Positions 1 through 5,659 of a stretch of DNA of 5,659 nucleotides are shown here, piece after piece (positions within the stretch are counted from its first letter, which is position 1; every line of letters starts with the position of its first letter). This DNA is from Erythrobacter sp. UBA3075. GTDB lineage: Bacteria; Pseudomonadota; Alphaproteobacteria; Sphingomonadales; Sphingomonadaceae. Location: assembly GCA_002367375.1 (NCBI GenBank), contig DFBR01000220.1, forward strand, positions 1-5,659, in the 5' to 3' direction. The notes beneath the pieces are model-generated. The model had not been told where the DNA came from. It made no database searches and saw nothing but the letters and a program-made list of their open reading frames with translations. The translations under genes and the position numbers were made by a program.

Positions 1-621
1 GACCGGATGCACCAGATGCTGACCGAAAAGGTGGGCCACCCGGCCAGCGGAGCCAGCACCGCCTGGGTCCCCTCGCCCACAGCCGCCGTGCTTCACGCAA
101 CGCATTACCACGCCTGCGATGTGGCCAAACGCCAGCGGGAGCGCGCGAACGAACTCATCGCGCCGCTCGAAAAACTGCTGAGTGTGCCGTTGGCGCAGGC
201 TCCGAAATGGTCGGATGACGAGATCCATGAGGAGTTGCGCAACAATGTGCAGGGCATTCTCGGCTATATGGTGCGCTGGATCGATCAGGGCGTCGGCTGT
301 TCAAAAGTGCCTGACATCCACGATGTAGGCCTGATGGAAGACCGCGCGACGCTTCGCATCTCCAGCCAGCATATTGCCAATTGGCTGCAGCACGGCGTCA
401 TCGACCGGCTCGATATTGACGAGGCGTTGCATAAAATGGCGGCTATCGTCGATGCCCAAAATGCAGGCGATCCAGCCTATCGCCCGATGGCGCAGCACCC
501 ACGCGAATCAATCGCTCTGGCTGCTGCACGCGAGCTAATAATAACCGGCACACACCAGCCGTCAGGCTATACCGAGCCCGTGCTGCACCGTGCGAGAGCG
601 CGGGCTAAAGCGGCGAGCTAG
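1..621 (+). CDS. glcB: Malate synthase G, C-terminal part (5' end outside window)
   Basis: This enzyme condenses glyoxylate with acetyl-CoA to give malate and CoA, the second step of the glyoxylate shunt, in the cytoplasm with Mg2+. The frame is open from base 1 and ends at TAG 619-621, giving 206 visible codons. That is a little over a quarter of a family member of about 720 residues. Strong family blocks are visible: [17 protein letters not shown] near the left edge, [13 protein letters not shown], then [30 protein letters not shown], and [11 protein letters not shown] and [11 protein letters not shown] near the end. The Asp of the LMED motif (codon 340-342) corresponds to the general base Asp631 of E. 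coli malate synthase G, and the Cys of GCSK (codon 298-300) to its Cys617. The ATG at 7 is internal, not the true start. The C-terminus is complete and normal. It converges with tRNA-Tyr, and I see no clear terminator in the 50-nt gap. Confidence 0.96.
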   Translation, partial: DRMHQMLTEKVGHPASGASTAWVPSPTAAVLHATHYHACDVAKRQRERANELIAPLEKLLSVPLAQAPKWSDDEIHEELRNNVQGILGYMVRWIDQGVGCSKVPDIHDVGLMEDRATLRISSQHIANWLQHGVIDRLDIDEALHKMAAIVDAQNAGDPAYRPMAQHPRESIALAAARELIITGTHQPSGYTEPVLHRARARAKAAS

Positions 622-671
622 CCGACCAAAGGTAGCAAAGGGCAATGGCCTGAATTTGGCGAAGGCGGCGG

Positions 672-757
672 TGGTGGACAGGATAGGATTCGAACCTATG
701 TACGCTTGCGCGGGCAGATTTACAGTCTGCTGCCTTTAACCACTCGGCCACCTGTCC
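672..757 (-). tRNA. tRNA-Tyr, anticodon GTA, with encoded CCA
   Basis: Read on the - strand, the sequence folds as a class II tRNA. The 7-bp acceptor stem GGACAGG/CCTGTCC lies at 757-751 with 682-676. The D stem is GCC/GGC. The anticodon stem is GCAGA/TCTGC with loop CTGTAAA, which places anticodon GTA at 723-721. A long variable arm (CGC-GCAA-GCG) follows, then T stem ATAGG/CCTAT around TTCGAAT. The discriminator base is A (675), and the gene encodes its own CCA at 674-672. A long variable arm is expected for bacterial tRNA-Tyr. It decodes UAU and UAC. The gene is divergent from rlmB and convergent with malate synthase. No other tRNA lies next to it in the window. Confidence 0.97.
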
Positions 758-903
758 ACACCGGTGCCGGAATGCGGGTTTTAGCCCGCGGTTTGGGGCG
801 CTTCGATCAAGCGCCGTCCAGCCGAGAGGCGCCGCTTTGGCGAAGCACCGCTTGCCTGTCAATGGGCCTGCTGGCAGGAGCGCGCCAAAGAAAGGCATAA
901 ACT
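758..903. promoter_or_regulatory. Divergent control region between tRNA-Tyr and rlmB
   Basis: This 146-nt gap must hold the promoters for tRNA-Tyr (-) and rlmB (+). I see an 8-bp palindrome CACCGGTG at 759-766, directly before the tRNA 5' end. An inverted repeat GCGGG/CCCGC lies at 774-778 and 785-789, and a perfect 7-bp repeat GGCGCTT/AAGCGCC at 797-803 and 809-815. A TAAAAC box on the - strand (783-778) sits at a plausible -10 distance for the tRNA, but I find no good -35 at normal spacing. On the + strand no convincing promoter is visible, only the ribosome binding site AAAGG at 891-895, eight nt before the rlmB ATG. The coding potential here looks spurious. Confidence 0.5.
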
Positions 904-1689
904 ATGGCCAAGGGTGGCAAAAAGAACCTGCGCGGACGCGCCGGACGGATGCAGGGCGGGCGCGGATCAGGCCGGGCCAACAAGGGGCATGTGCGCCTGT
1001 GGGGTCGCCATGCTGTGGAAGCTGCGCTGATGAATCCGCGCCGCCAGCACCGCAAATTATGGGCCACGCTGGACGGCATCGATTCGCTCAGCGGTGAATT
1101 GCCGCCTGACTTCCCGCTCGAGCGCGCCGAAGTGGCTGACCTTGCGCGGCTGGTAGCCAAGGACGCACCGCATCAGGGGCTGGTGCTGGAATGCGAAGCC
1201 TTGCCTGATCTTCACCTTGCTGACGTGTTGGAGGGAGAAGCAACGCGCCCCATCGTCGTGCTCGATCAGGTTACCGATCCGCATAATGTCGGCGCGCTGC
1301 TGCGTTCTGCCGCCGCCTTTAACGCCGCTGCCATCGTGACACAGGACCGCCATGCTCCGCCCGAAAGCGGCGTCATTGCAAAATCGGCATCGGGCGCGCT
1401 GGAAATCGTGCCATGGGTGCGTGTGGTCAATCTGGCGCGCGCGCTCGAAGAGATGGCGGAGGCCGGTTACTGGCGCATCGGTCTGGCTGGTGAGGCTGAA
1501 GCAAGTTTCGCCGAAGCTCTGCCCGCTGGTCCTGTCGCCGTAGTGCTGGGCGCGGAAGGCGAAGGAATGCGCCACAATGTCGCGCAGCATTGTGATGCCC
1601 TCGCTCGCCTGCCGATTAGCGAGGCGATGGAGAGCCTGAACGTCTCCAACGCAGGGGCAATTGCTCTGTATGCTATAGCAACCCGGTAA
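904..1689 (+). CDS. rlmB: 23S rRNA 2'-O-ribose methyltransferase, RlmB/SpoU (TrmH) family
   Basis: The predicted role is S-adenosylmethionine-dependent 2'-O-methylation of a guanosine in the 23S rRNA peptidyl-transferase region (G2251 in E. coli), in the cytoplasm. The protein has 261 residues. Residues 1-29 form a basic, Gly/Arg-rich tail. The substrate-binding domain begins near VRLWGRHAVEAAL (30-42). The SPOUT catalytic domain carries all three motifs: motif 1 VLDQVTDPHNVGALLRSA (119-136, with Asn128 and Arg134), motif 2 VVLGAEGEGM (213-222, with Glu218), and motif 3 LPISEAMESLNVSNA (236-250, with Ser244 and Asn246). These residues match the family's conserved catalytic and cofactor-knot positions. 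The ATG at 904 has AAAGG eight nt upstream. Domain architecture and length fit RlmB. A sister enzyme such as TrmH or another SpoU methylase with a different RNA target is less likely but cannot be excluded from sequence alone. The lipoprotein gene follows after 17 nt. Confidence 0.92.
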   Translation: MAKGGKKNLRGRAGRMQGGRGSGRANKGHVRLWGRHAVEAALMNPRRQHRKLWATLDGIDSLSGELPPDFPLERAEVADLARLVAKDAPHQGLVLECEALPDLHLADVLEGEATRPIVVLDQVTDPHNVGALLRSAAAFNAAAIVTQDRHAPPESGVIAKSASGALEIVPWVRVVNLARALEEMAEAGYWRIGLAGEAEASFAEALPAGPVAVVLGAEGEGMRHNVAQHCDALARLPISEAMESLNVSNAGAIALYAIATR

Positions 1690-1706
1690 ACCGGAGGATT
1701 GATCGC

Positions 1707-2561
1707 ATGACAGCTTACAATGATGGCAAACGTTTCGCCGCAGCAGCAACGCTTCTAGCGGGCAGCGCTCTGCTTACAGGCTGTCTTGTCCAGCCAGGCA
1801 CTTTCGATGCGACTTTGCACCTCCAGTCGGACCGGCAATTCACCTTCACTTACGAGGGCGAAATCATCATGGCGGGCATGTCGGAGCTTGCGGAAATGGC
1901 GCAGGGTGCCGAAGGTGAGCAGACATGCTTCACTGAAGGGCAGAGCAAGGAGCGTCCCTGCACCGAAGCGGAACTGGCCGAGCGCGCGCGCGATGACGCT
2001 GCGGGACGGGCAATGTTCGAATCGATGGCTGGCGGCGTCGACCTGTCCGATCCCGAATCTGTTGCCGAGATGACTGAAGCGCTTGAACGACAGGTTGGCT
2101 GGAACAGCGTGGAATTCATGGGTGACGGCGTGTTCGTGGTCGATTTTGCGATATCGAGCACTTTGGGACACGATTTCGACTTCCCCACCTTTGAGAACAT
2201 GCCGATTTCCAATTCATTCGTGCAGGTACGGCTGCGTGAAGATGGTCGAGCCCGGATCGAGGCGCCCGGCTTCACCCCGGCAGGCAGCGATCCTTTCGCC
2301 GCCATGATGCTGGGCATCTTCGGGTCGTTTGCCGCCATTGGAGAGGCCAGCGAAGGCGAGGAGACGACAGGCGCAGATGATATGCCCGATCTCGAAATGC
2401 CGCCGATCGAAGGCACGTTCCGCATCGTCACCGACGCGCGCATATTGGCAAACAATACCGATGAGGGGCCGACGGATGGGCCGCGCGGTCAGACGCTGGA
2501 GTGGGATATCAGCCCTGCCAACACCGTCACACCCAGTGCGCTAATCGCGTTCGAATCCTGA
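1707..2561 (+). CDS. Uncharacterised lipoprotein
   Basis: I do not recognise the family. The 284-residue product starts with a short, weakly basic N-region (Lys8, Arg9), a hydrophobic stretch (about residues 10-23) and a lipobox Leu23-Thr-Gly-Cys26, so it should be cleaved before Cys26 and lipid-anchored. Position +2 is Leu rather than Asp, which by the E. coli Lol rule suggests the outer membrane, facing the periplasm. The mature part begins with probable beta strands (TFDATLHLQSDRQFTFTYEG), then an acidic, helical middle (about 57-130). Cys74 and Cys85 could form a disulfide. A hydrophobic Ala/Met/Phe stretch lies at 197-211, a very acidic linker at 212-231, and a C-terminal block containing TDARILANNTDEGP and LEWDI. 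That block loosely recalls beta-rich lipoproteins of the LppM/DUF3153 type, but this is a weak impression. The start has an excellent ribosome binding site, GGAGGA at 1693-1698. It probably shares the rlmB transcript. Confidence 0.85.
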   Translation: MTAYNDGKRFAAAATLLAGSALLTGCLVQPGTFDATLHLQSDRQFTFTYEGEIIMAGMSELAEMAQGAEGEQTCFTEGQSKERPCTEAELAERARDDAAGRAMFESMAGGVDLSDPESVAEMTEALERQVGWNSVEFMGDGVFVVDFAISSTLGHDFDFPTFENMPISNSFVQVRLREDGRARIEAPGFTPAGSDPFAAMMLGIFGSFAAIGEASEGEETTGADDMPDLEMPPIEGTFRIVTDARILANNTDEGPTDGPRGQTLEWDISPANTVTPSALIAFES

Positions 2562-2596
2562 CAAAAGGAAAGGGCCGCCCCATTGGGACGACCCTT
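2562..2596 (-). terminator. Rho-independent terminator of hup (- strand)
   Basis: Bases 2570-2581 and 2585-2596 form a 12-bp inverted repeat around a 3-nt loop. Transcribed from the - strand, the stem is fully paired, with two G·U wobbles, and is followed by the T-rich run TTTCCTTTTG ending at 2562. Transcribed from the + strand, the same two positions become C·A mismatches and the downstream sequence is not T-rich. So it should act on the hup transcript, about 50 nt past its stop codon. It abuts the lipoprotein stop codon at 2559-2561 and may serve that gene poorly or not at all. Confidence 0.7.
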
Positions 2597-2600
2597 CTCC

Positions 2601-2630
2601 ATGCCCGGCGGAGATCCATCCGCCCGGCAT
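2601..2630. repeat. Inverted repeat between convergent lipoprotein and hup genes
   Basis: Arms at 2601-2612 and 2619-2630 pair over 12 bp with a single C·C (or G·G) mismatch around a 6-nt loop. The hairpin is GC-rich. No T-run follows it on either strand, so by itself it is not a standard intrinsic terminator. It lies 20-49 nt past the hup stop on the - strand, and just beyond the terminator hairpin for + strand transcripts. Possible roles are protecting mRNA 3' ends or pausing polymerase ahead of the terminator. Confidence 0.6.
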
Positions 2631-2649
2631 CCCCCCTTCCGCAAGCGGA

Positions 2650-2922
2650 TTAGTTGACCGCGTCCTTCAGGCCCTTACCGGCCTTGAACTTTGGCTGCGT
2701 CGAAGCCTTGATCTGCATCGGTTCACCGGTGCGCGGATTGCGTCCGGTCGAAGCCTTGCGCTTGGCGCAAGAGAACGTGCCGAAACCGACCAGGCGTACC
2801 TCGTCACCTTTCGACAGCGTGTTCGTAACCGTATCGAACACGGCTTCAACAGCCTTGGTCGCATCATTGCGCGAAAGGCCGCTCGAATCTGCGACGGCTC
2901 CGATCAGTTCGTTCTTGTTCAT
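2650..2922 (-). CDS. hup: HU-family DNA-binding protein
   Basis: HU is a small dimeric nucleoid protein that binds and bends DNA with little sequence preference. This 90-residue product has the usual length. Residues 1-40 are the helical dimerisation part (NKNELIGAVADSSGLSRNDATKAVEAVFDTV). The signature GFGTF (46-50) leads into the beta arm with Arg61-Asn62-Pro63; Pro63 is the intercalating proline that kinks DNA. The C-terminus PKFKAGKGLKDAVN is typical. Cys52 is unusual for this position. The ATG at 2922 is preceded by GAGGGGG (2940-2934), about 11 nt away. An HU homodimer is more likely than IHF, because the AxxPKFKAGKxLKDAVN ending is HU-type. It lies 233 nt downstream of lon on the same strand and has its own promoter candidate. 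Confidence 0.95.
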   Translation of the reverse strand: MNKNELIGAVADSSGLSRNDATKAVEAVFDTVTNTLSKGDEVRLVGFGTFSCAKRKASTGRNPRTGEPMQIKASTQPKFKAGKGLKDAVN

Positions 2923-2938
2923 TTTCAGGTAGACCCCC

Positions 2939-2980
2939 TCACTTGAAGTGATTGACTGCGATTGTGAATCGCTGCGCGAT
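2939..2980 (-). promoter_or_regulatory. Inverted-repeat cluster in the hup leader
   Basis: Three short perfect inverted repeats lie between the predicted hup start of transcription and its ribosome binding site. They are ATCGC/GCGAT (2968-2972 with 2976-2980), GCGATT/AATCGC (2958-2963 with 2967-2972), and the 13-bp near-palindrome TCACTTGAAGTGA (2939-2951). The first two share the segment 2968-2972, so their RNA hairpins are mutually exclusive. The third ends inside the GAGGGGG ribosome binding site. They could be RNA structure controlling HU translation or, for the palindrome, an operator. The function is inference. Confidence 0.45.
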
Positions 2981-2987
2981 GCCGCAG

Positions 2988-3016
2988 AATTGAGCGAGTT
3001 TTCGCCGCGCTGTCAA
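2988..3016 (-). promoter_or_regulatory. Candidate housekeeping promoter for hup
   Basis: On the - strand a perfect -35 box TTGACA occupies 3016-3011. At 17-nt spacing the -10 box would be TCAATT at 2993-2988, which matches the consensus only partly (3 of 6). Transcription would start near 2981, giving a leader of about 59 nt. A run of six A (plus-strand T at 3041-3046) lies upstream and could act as an A-tract. The -35 is convincing; the -10 is not. Confidence 0.5.
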
Positions 3017-3118
3017 AGGCAATCCCGCCCGGACCCGACCTTTTTTCCGACGAAACGAACGAAATGGACGTCAGGGTTGCCGAATTTTACGTCTGCTCGG
3101 CCTTCTTGGAAATCTCTT

Positions 3119-3140
3119 GAGCGGACCGCAAAGCCCGCCC
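3119..3140 (-). terminator. Weak terminator-like hairpin after lon
   Basis: The - strand transcript can form an 8-bp stem (3140-3133 with 3126-3119), including two G·U wobbles, around a 6-nt loop, starting 16 nt after the lon stop codon. No T-run follows, so efficient intrinsic termination is doubtful. It may instead mark an mRNA 3' end after Rho termination or processing, with some read-through into hup. Confidence 0.3.
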
Positions 3141-3155
3141 CGGAGTCGCCAAACG

Positions 3156-5558
3156 TTAGTGCGCTGTCGTCGCGGGCGGTGATCCCGACGCCTGACCTTG
3201 CGGTTGGCTGGCAAGATCATCCGCCTCAGTCCATTCAATCGGTGCCGGAATAGCGGTCAACGCCCGTTCCAGCACCTGATCCACATGGCTGACGGGAATG
3301 ATTTCCAGCCCTTCCTTCACATTGTCGGGAATTTCGGCGAGGTCTTTCTCGTTATCTTCCGGGATCAGCACCGTCTTGATGCCGCCGCGCAGGGCCGCAA
3401 GAAGCTTTTCTTTCAGCCCACCGATCGGCAGCACACGGCCGCGCAGCGTAACCTCGCCGGTCATCGCGACATCAGGTCGCACGGTAGTCCCAGTGAGTGT
3501 TGATACGATGGAAGTGACCATGCCGACACCTGCGCTCGGCCCATCCTTGGGCACCGCACCTTCGGGCAAGTGAATGTGGACATTCTTGCGCTGGAAGATG
3601 CTCGGCTTGATGCCATAGGCAGGCGCGCGCGCCTTCACGAAACTGAAAGCGGCGGCGACAGACTCGGTCATCACCTCACCCAGCTTACCGGTGGTCTTCA
3701 CTTCACCCTTGCCTGGCGTGGTGACGCTTTCGATGGTGAGCAATTCGCCGCCAACCGATGTCCATGCCAAACCTGTGACCGCACCAACCTGCGGCTCGTC
3801 TTCGGACATGCCGTGCTTGAATTTGCGCACCCCGGCAAAGTCACCGAGATTTTCCGCCGTGATGGTGATGCTCTCGGTTTCTTTTTCAAGGATTTTGCGC
3901 AAGCTCTTACGCGCCAGATTGGCAATTTCGCGTTCCAATGTACGCACGCCCGCTTCGCGCGTGTAATAGCGGATCAGATCGCGCAGGCCCTCTTCGGTCA
4001 GCGTGAACTCGCCTTCCTTGAGGCCATGATCGCTGACCTGCTTGTCAATCAGATGGCGCTTGGCAATCTCGACCTTCTCGTCCTCAGTATAGCCCTCCAA
4101 CCGAATGATCTCCATCCGGTCAAGCAGCGGCTGCGGCAGGTTGAGGCTGTTGGCCGTGGTGACGAACATGATGTCCGACAGGTCGATATCCAGCTCCAGA
4201 TAGTGGTCCTGGAACTTGTTGTTCTGTTCGGGGTCGAGCACTTCGAGCAGGGCGGACGCGGGATCGCCGCGGAAATCCTGCCCCAGCTTGTCGATCTCAT
4301 CGAGCAGGAACAGCGGATTGCTGGTGCCCGCCTTCTTCAGATTCGACACGATCTTGCCCGGAAGCGAGCCGATATAGGTCCGTCGGTGGCCGCGAATTTC
4401 GGCCTCATCGCGCACGCCGCCGAGCGACTGGCGAATGAATTCGCGACCCGTGGCGCGCGCTATGGACTTGCCGAGGCTGGTCTTGCCGACACCGGGAGGG
4501 CCAACGAGGCACAGGATCGGGCCTTTCAGCTTGTTGGTGCGCGCCTGCACGGCGAGATATTCAATGATGCGGTCCTTGACCTTGTCGAGCGCGTAGTGAT
4601 CGGCGTCGAGCACTTCCTGTGCCTTGCCGATGTCCTTCTTGAGGCGGCTTTTCTTGCCCCACGGCAGACCCAGCAGCACATCGAGATAATTGCGCACGAC
4701 CGTCGCTTCGGCGCTCATCGGCTGCATCGAGCGCAGCTTTTTCAGCTCACTCTCGGCCTTGGCCTTGGCTTCCTTGGAAAGCTTGGTCTCGGCAATCTGC
4801 TTGGCCAGTTCGGCAAGTTCATCAACGTCGCCATCTTCGCCGCCCAGCTCGCTCTGGATCGCCTTCATCTGTTCGTTGAGGTAATATTCGCGCTGGGTCT
4901 TTTCCATCTGCCGCTTCACACGGCCACGAATCTTGCGTTCGACCTGCTGCACCGAAAGCTCGCTTTCCATCGCGGAAAACACCATTTCCAGCCGCTTGAG
5001 CGCATCGGTTTCGGCGAGCAATTGCTGCTTGGCATCGACCTTGGCAGAGAGGCTGGCGGCGATGGCATCCGCCAGCTGGCCCGCATCCTCGATATCGGCA
5101 AGCTCGCCTTCAATATCTTCGGGCAGCTTCTTGTTGGTGCGGGCGTAGTCGGCAAATTGTTCAAGCGCACTGCGCATCATGGCGGCGACTTCGGTGCCGC
5201 TATCAGTGGTTTCGTCGAGTGCGGCGGTCTGCGCGAGGTAGAATTCACCATCGAGCCGCATATCGCTCATTTTGGCGCGCGCCTTGCCTTCGACCAGCAC
5301 GCGCACCGTGCCGTCTGGCAGCTTGAGCATCTGCTGCACCTGCGCGATCGTACCGATATCATAGAGATCGCCCTGTTCGGGATCGTCAGTGGCAGGATCG
5401 GTCTGCGCAACGAGGAAAATATCCCGCTCCGCCTCCATCGCCGCCTCAAGCGCCGCAACCGACTTGTCACGTCCGACAAACAGCGGGACGACCATGCCGG
5501 GGAACACGACAATGTCGCGCAAGGGGAGAAGGGGGTAGGCGTTCATCAATATATCCAT
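3156..5558 (-). CDS. lon: ATP-dependent Lon protease (LonA)
   Basis: Lon is a cytoplasmic hexameric AAA+ serine protease that unfolds and degrades misfolded and short-lived regulatory proteins. The 800-residue product is full length (E. coli Lon has 784). The N-terminal substrate-binding domain starts at [22 protein letters not shown] (9-30). A helical, coiled-coil-prone region covers about 170-280. The AAA+ module has Walker [10 protein letters not shown] (353-361), Walker B LFLLDE (416-421), sensor-1 Asn470 in FVTTAN, and sensor-2 GVRTLEREI (537-545). The protease domain has the catalytic dyad Ser675 in PKDGPSAG and Lys718 in GGLKEK. The last 25 or so residues form a variable Ala/Pro/Gln/Ser-rich tail. 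All key residues are intact. The first ATG (5558) lacks a ribosome binding site. A second ATG at 5546, which would give [11 protein letters not shown], has a GGA at a usable distance and is at least as likely. The longer frame is kept here. Confidence 0.97.
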   Translation of the reverse strand: MDILMNAYPLLPLRDIVVFPGMVVPLFVGRDKSVAALEAAMEAERDIFLVAQTDPATDDPEQGDLYDIGTIAQVQQMLKLPDGTVRVLVEGKARAKMSDMRLDGEFYLAQTAALDETTDSGTEVAAMMRSALEQFADYARTNKKLPEDIEGELADIEDAGQLADAIAASLSAKVDAKQQLLAETDALKRLEMVFSAMESELSVQQVERKIRGRVKRQMEKTQREYYLNEQMKAIQSELGGEDGDVDELAELAKQIAETKLSKEAKAKAESELKKLRSMQPMSAEATVVRNYLDVLLGLPWGKKSRLKKDIGKAQEVLDADHYALDKVKDRIIEYLAVQARTNKLKGPILCLVGPPGVGKTSLGKSIARATGREFIRQSLGGVRDEAEIRGHRRTYIGSLPGKIVSNLKKAGTSNPLFLLDEIDKLGQDFRGDPASALLEVLDPEQNNKFQDHYLELDIDLSDIMFVTTANSLNLPQPLLDRMEIIRLEGYTEDEKVEIAKRHLIDKQVSDHGLKEGEFTLTEEGLRDLIRYYTREAGVRTLEREIANLARKSLRKILEKETESITITAENLGDFAGVRKFKHGMSEDEPQVGAVTGLAWTSVGGELLTIESVTTPGKGEVKTTGKLGEVMTESVAAAFSFVKARAPAYGIKPSIFQRKNVHIHLPEGAVPKDGPSAGVGMVTSIVSTLTGTTVRPDVAMTGEVTLRGRVLPIGGLKEKLLAALRGGIKTVLIPEDNEKDLAEIPDNVKEGLEIIPVSHVDQVLERALTAIPAPIEWTEADDLASQPQGQASGSPPATTAH

Positions 5559-5565
5559 GCGTTGC

Positions 5566-5586
5566 GCGGCGTTTCAGGAACGCCGC
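5566..5586. repeat. Perfect inverted repeat in the lon leader
   Basis: GCGGCGTT at 5566-5573 and AACGCCGC at 5579-5586 form a perfect 8-bp inverted repeat with a 5-nt spacer. In the lon transcript the hairpin ends seven nt before the first ATG, where a ribosome binding site would normally lie. No T-run follows on either strand, so it is not a terminator. It may control lon translation or bind a regulator. Confidence 0.55.
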
Positions 5587-5602
5587 TGAGACTTGACCAA
5601 AG

Positions 5603-5631
5603 ATATGGGGGCGCAGCGCCGAGGCTGCAAC
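5603..5631 (-). promoter_or_regulatory. Candidate heat-shock (RpoH/sigma-32) promoter of lon
   Basis: On the - strand CCCCATAT (5610-5603) matches the sigma-32 -10 consensus CCCCATNT exactly. Fifteen nt upstream, GTTGCA (5631-5626) matches the -35 CTTGAA at four of six bases. Transcription would begin near 5595, giving a leader of roughly 37-50 nt. Lon is a classical member of the heat-shock regulon, which supports the reading. The -35 box is only partial. Confidence 0.5.
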
Positions 5632-5659
5632 GGGTGTGGATGGTTAGGTGTGGATTGGG

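Noticed and set aside
672..757. tRNA-Tyr as an integration site for a genomic island
   Set aside because: The flanking genes are core genes, no integrase is visible, and I found no second copy of the tRNA 3' end in the window.
834..862. A perfect TTGACA on the - strand (862-857) as the tRNA-Tyr promoter
   Set aside because: At 16-18 nt spacing no acceptable -10 box is present (CAAAGC or similar), and it lies about 100 nt from the tRNA 5' end.
605..898. Short open frames on both strands over tRNA-Tyr and its upstream region
   Set aside because: They read through the tRNA gene and its flanks and have unnatural composition. The tRNA explains the conserved sequence.
1057..1749. A 230-codon open frame on the - strand, antisense to rlmB
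   Set aside because: It lies almost entirely opposite rlmB, which has complete catalytic motifs. Its product is rich in Cys, His and Arg with no recognisable domain, as expected of a GC-rich antisense shadow.
1755..2455. Two - strand open frames (138 and 201 codons) opposite the lipoprotein gene
   Set aside because: Their composition is low-complexity, Ser/Ala/Arg-biased or Phe/His/Arg-biased, and neither has domain features. The + strand frame has a strong ribosome binding site and a lipobox.
3018..3046. A + strand terminator ending in the T-run at 3041-3046
   Set aside because: No adequate stem lies directly before the T-run, and no + strand gene ends nearby.
2948..3253. A 101-codon + strand frame across the hup–lon gap
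   Set aside because: It runs through the hup promoter region into the antisense of lon, has no ribosome binding site and no recognisable protein features.

Overview
The window is a stretch of ordinary bacterial core genome. It looks like an alphaproteobacterium, most likely Sphingomonadales (Erythrobacter/Sphingomonas-like). The basis is the moderately high GC content, the lon–hup gene order, an rlmB gene divergent from tRNA-Tyr, and protein wording typical of that order. The taxonomic call is inference from recognition, not a database result. I see no mobile element, CRISPR array, phage gene or unusual gene cluster, and I do not think a new multi-gene system is present.

Layout, left to right. 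(1) 1-621, + strand: the C-terminal part of malate synthase G, cut by the window edge. (2) 672-757, - strand: a complete tRNA-Tyr(GTA) with a long variable arm and an encoded CCA, convergent with malate synthase. (3) 758-903: a divergent control region between tRNA-Tyr and rlmB, with a palindrome and two inverted repeats. (4) 904-1689, + strand: rlmB, a SpoU/TrmH-family 23S rRNA 2'-O-methyltransferase. (5) 1707-2561, + strand: an unrecognised lipoprotein, 17 nt behind rlmB and probably in the same operon. (6) 2562-2630: two hairpins between convergent genes; the outer one reads as a terminator for the - strand hup transcript. (7) 2650-2922, - strand: an HU-family nucleoid protein. (8) 2923-3155: the hup promoter and a leader rich in inverted repeats, plus a hairpin just after lon. 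(9) 3156-5558, - strand: a full-length LonA protease. (10) 5559-5659: the lon upstream region, with a heat-shock-like promoter candidate and a perfect 8-bp inverted repeat close to the start codon.

Functionally these are housekeeping genes: the glyoxylate shunt (malate synthase), translation (tRNA-Tyr, RlmB), nucleoid structure (HU) and protein quality control (Lon). Lon and HU are also neighbours in many proteobacteria. The parts that deserve a second look are regulatory: the lon leader, the hup leader, the strand-polar terminator, and the uncharacterised lipoprotein coupled to rlmB.
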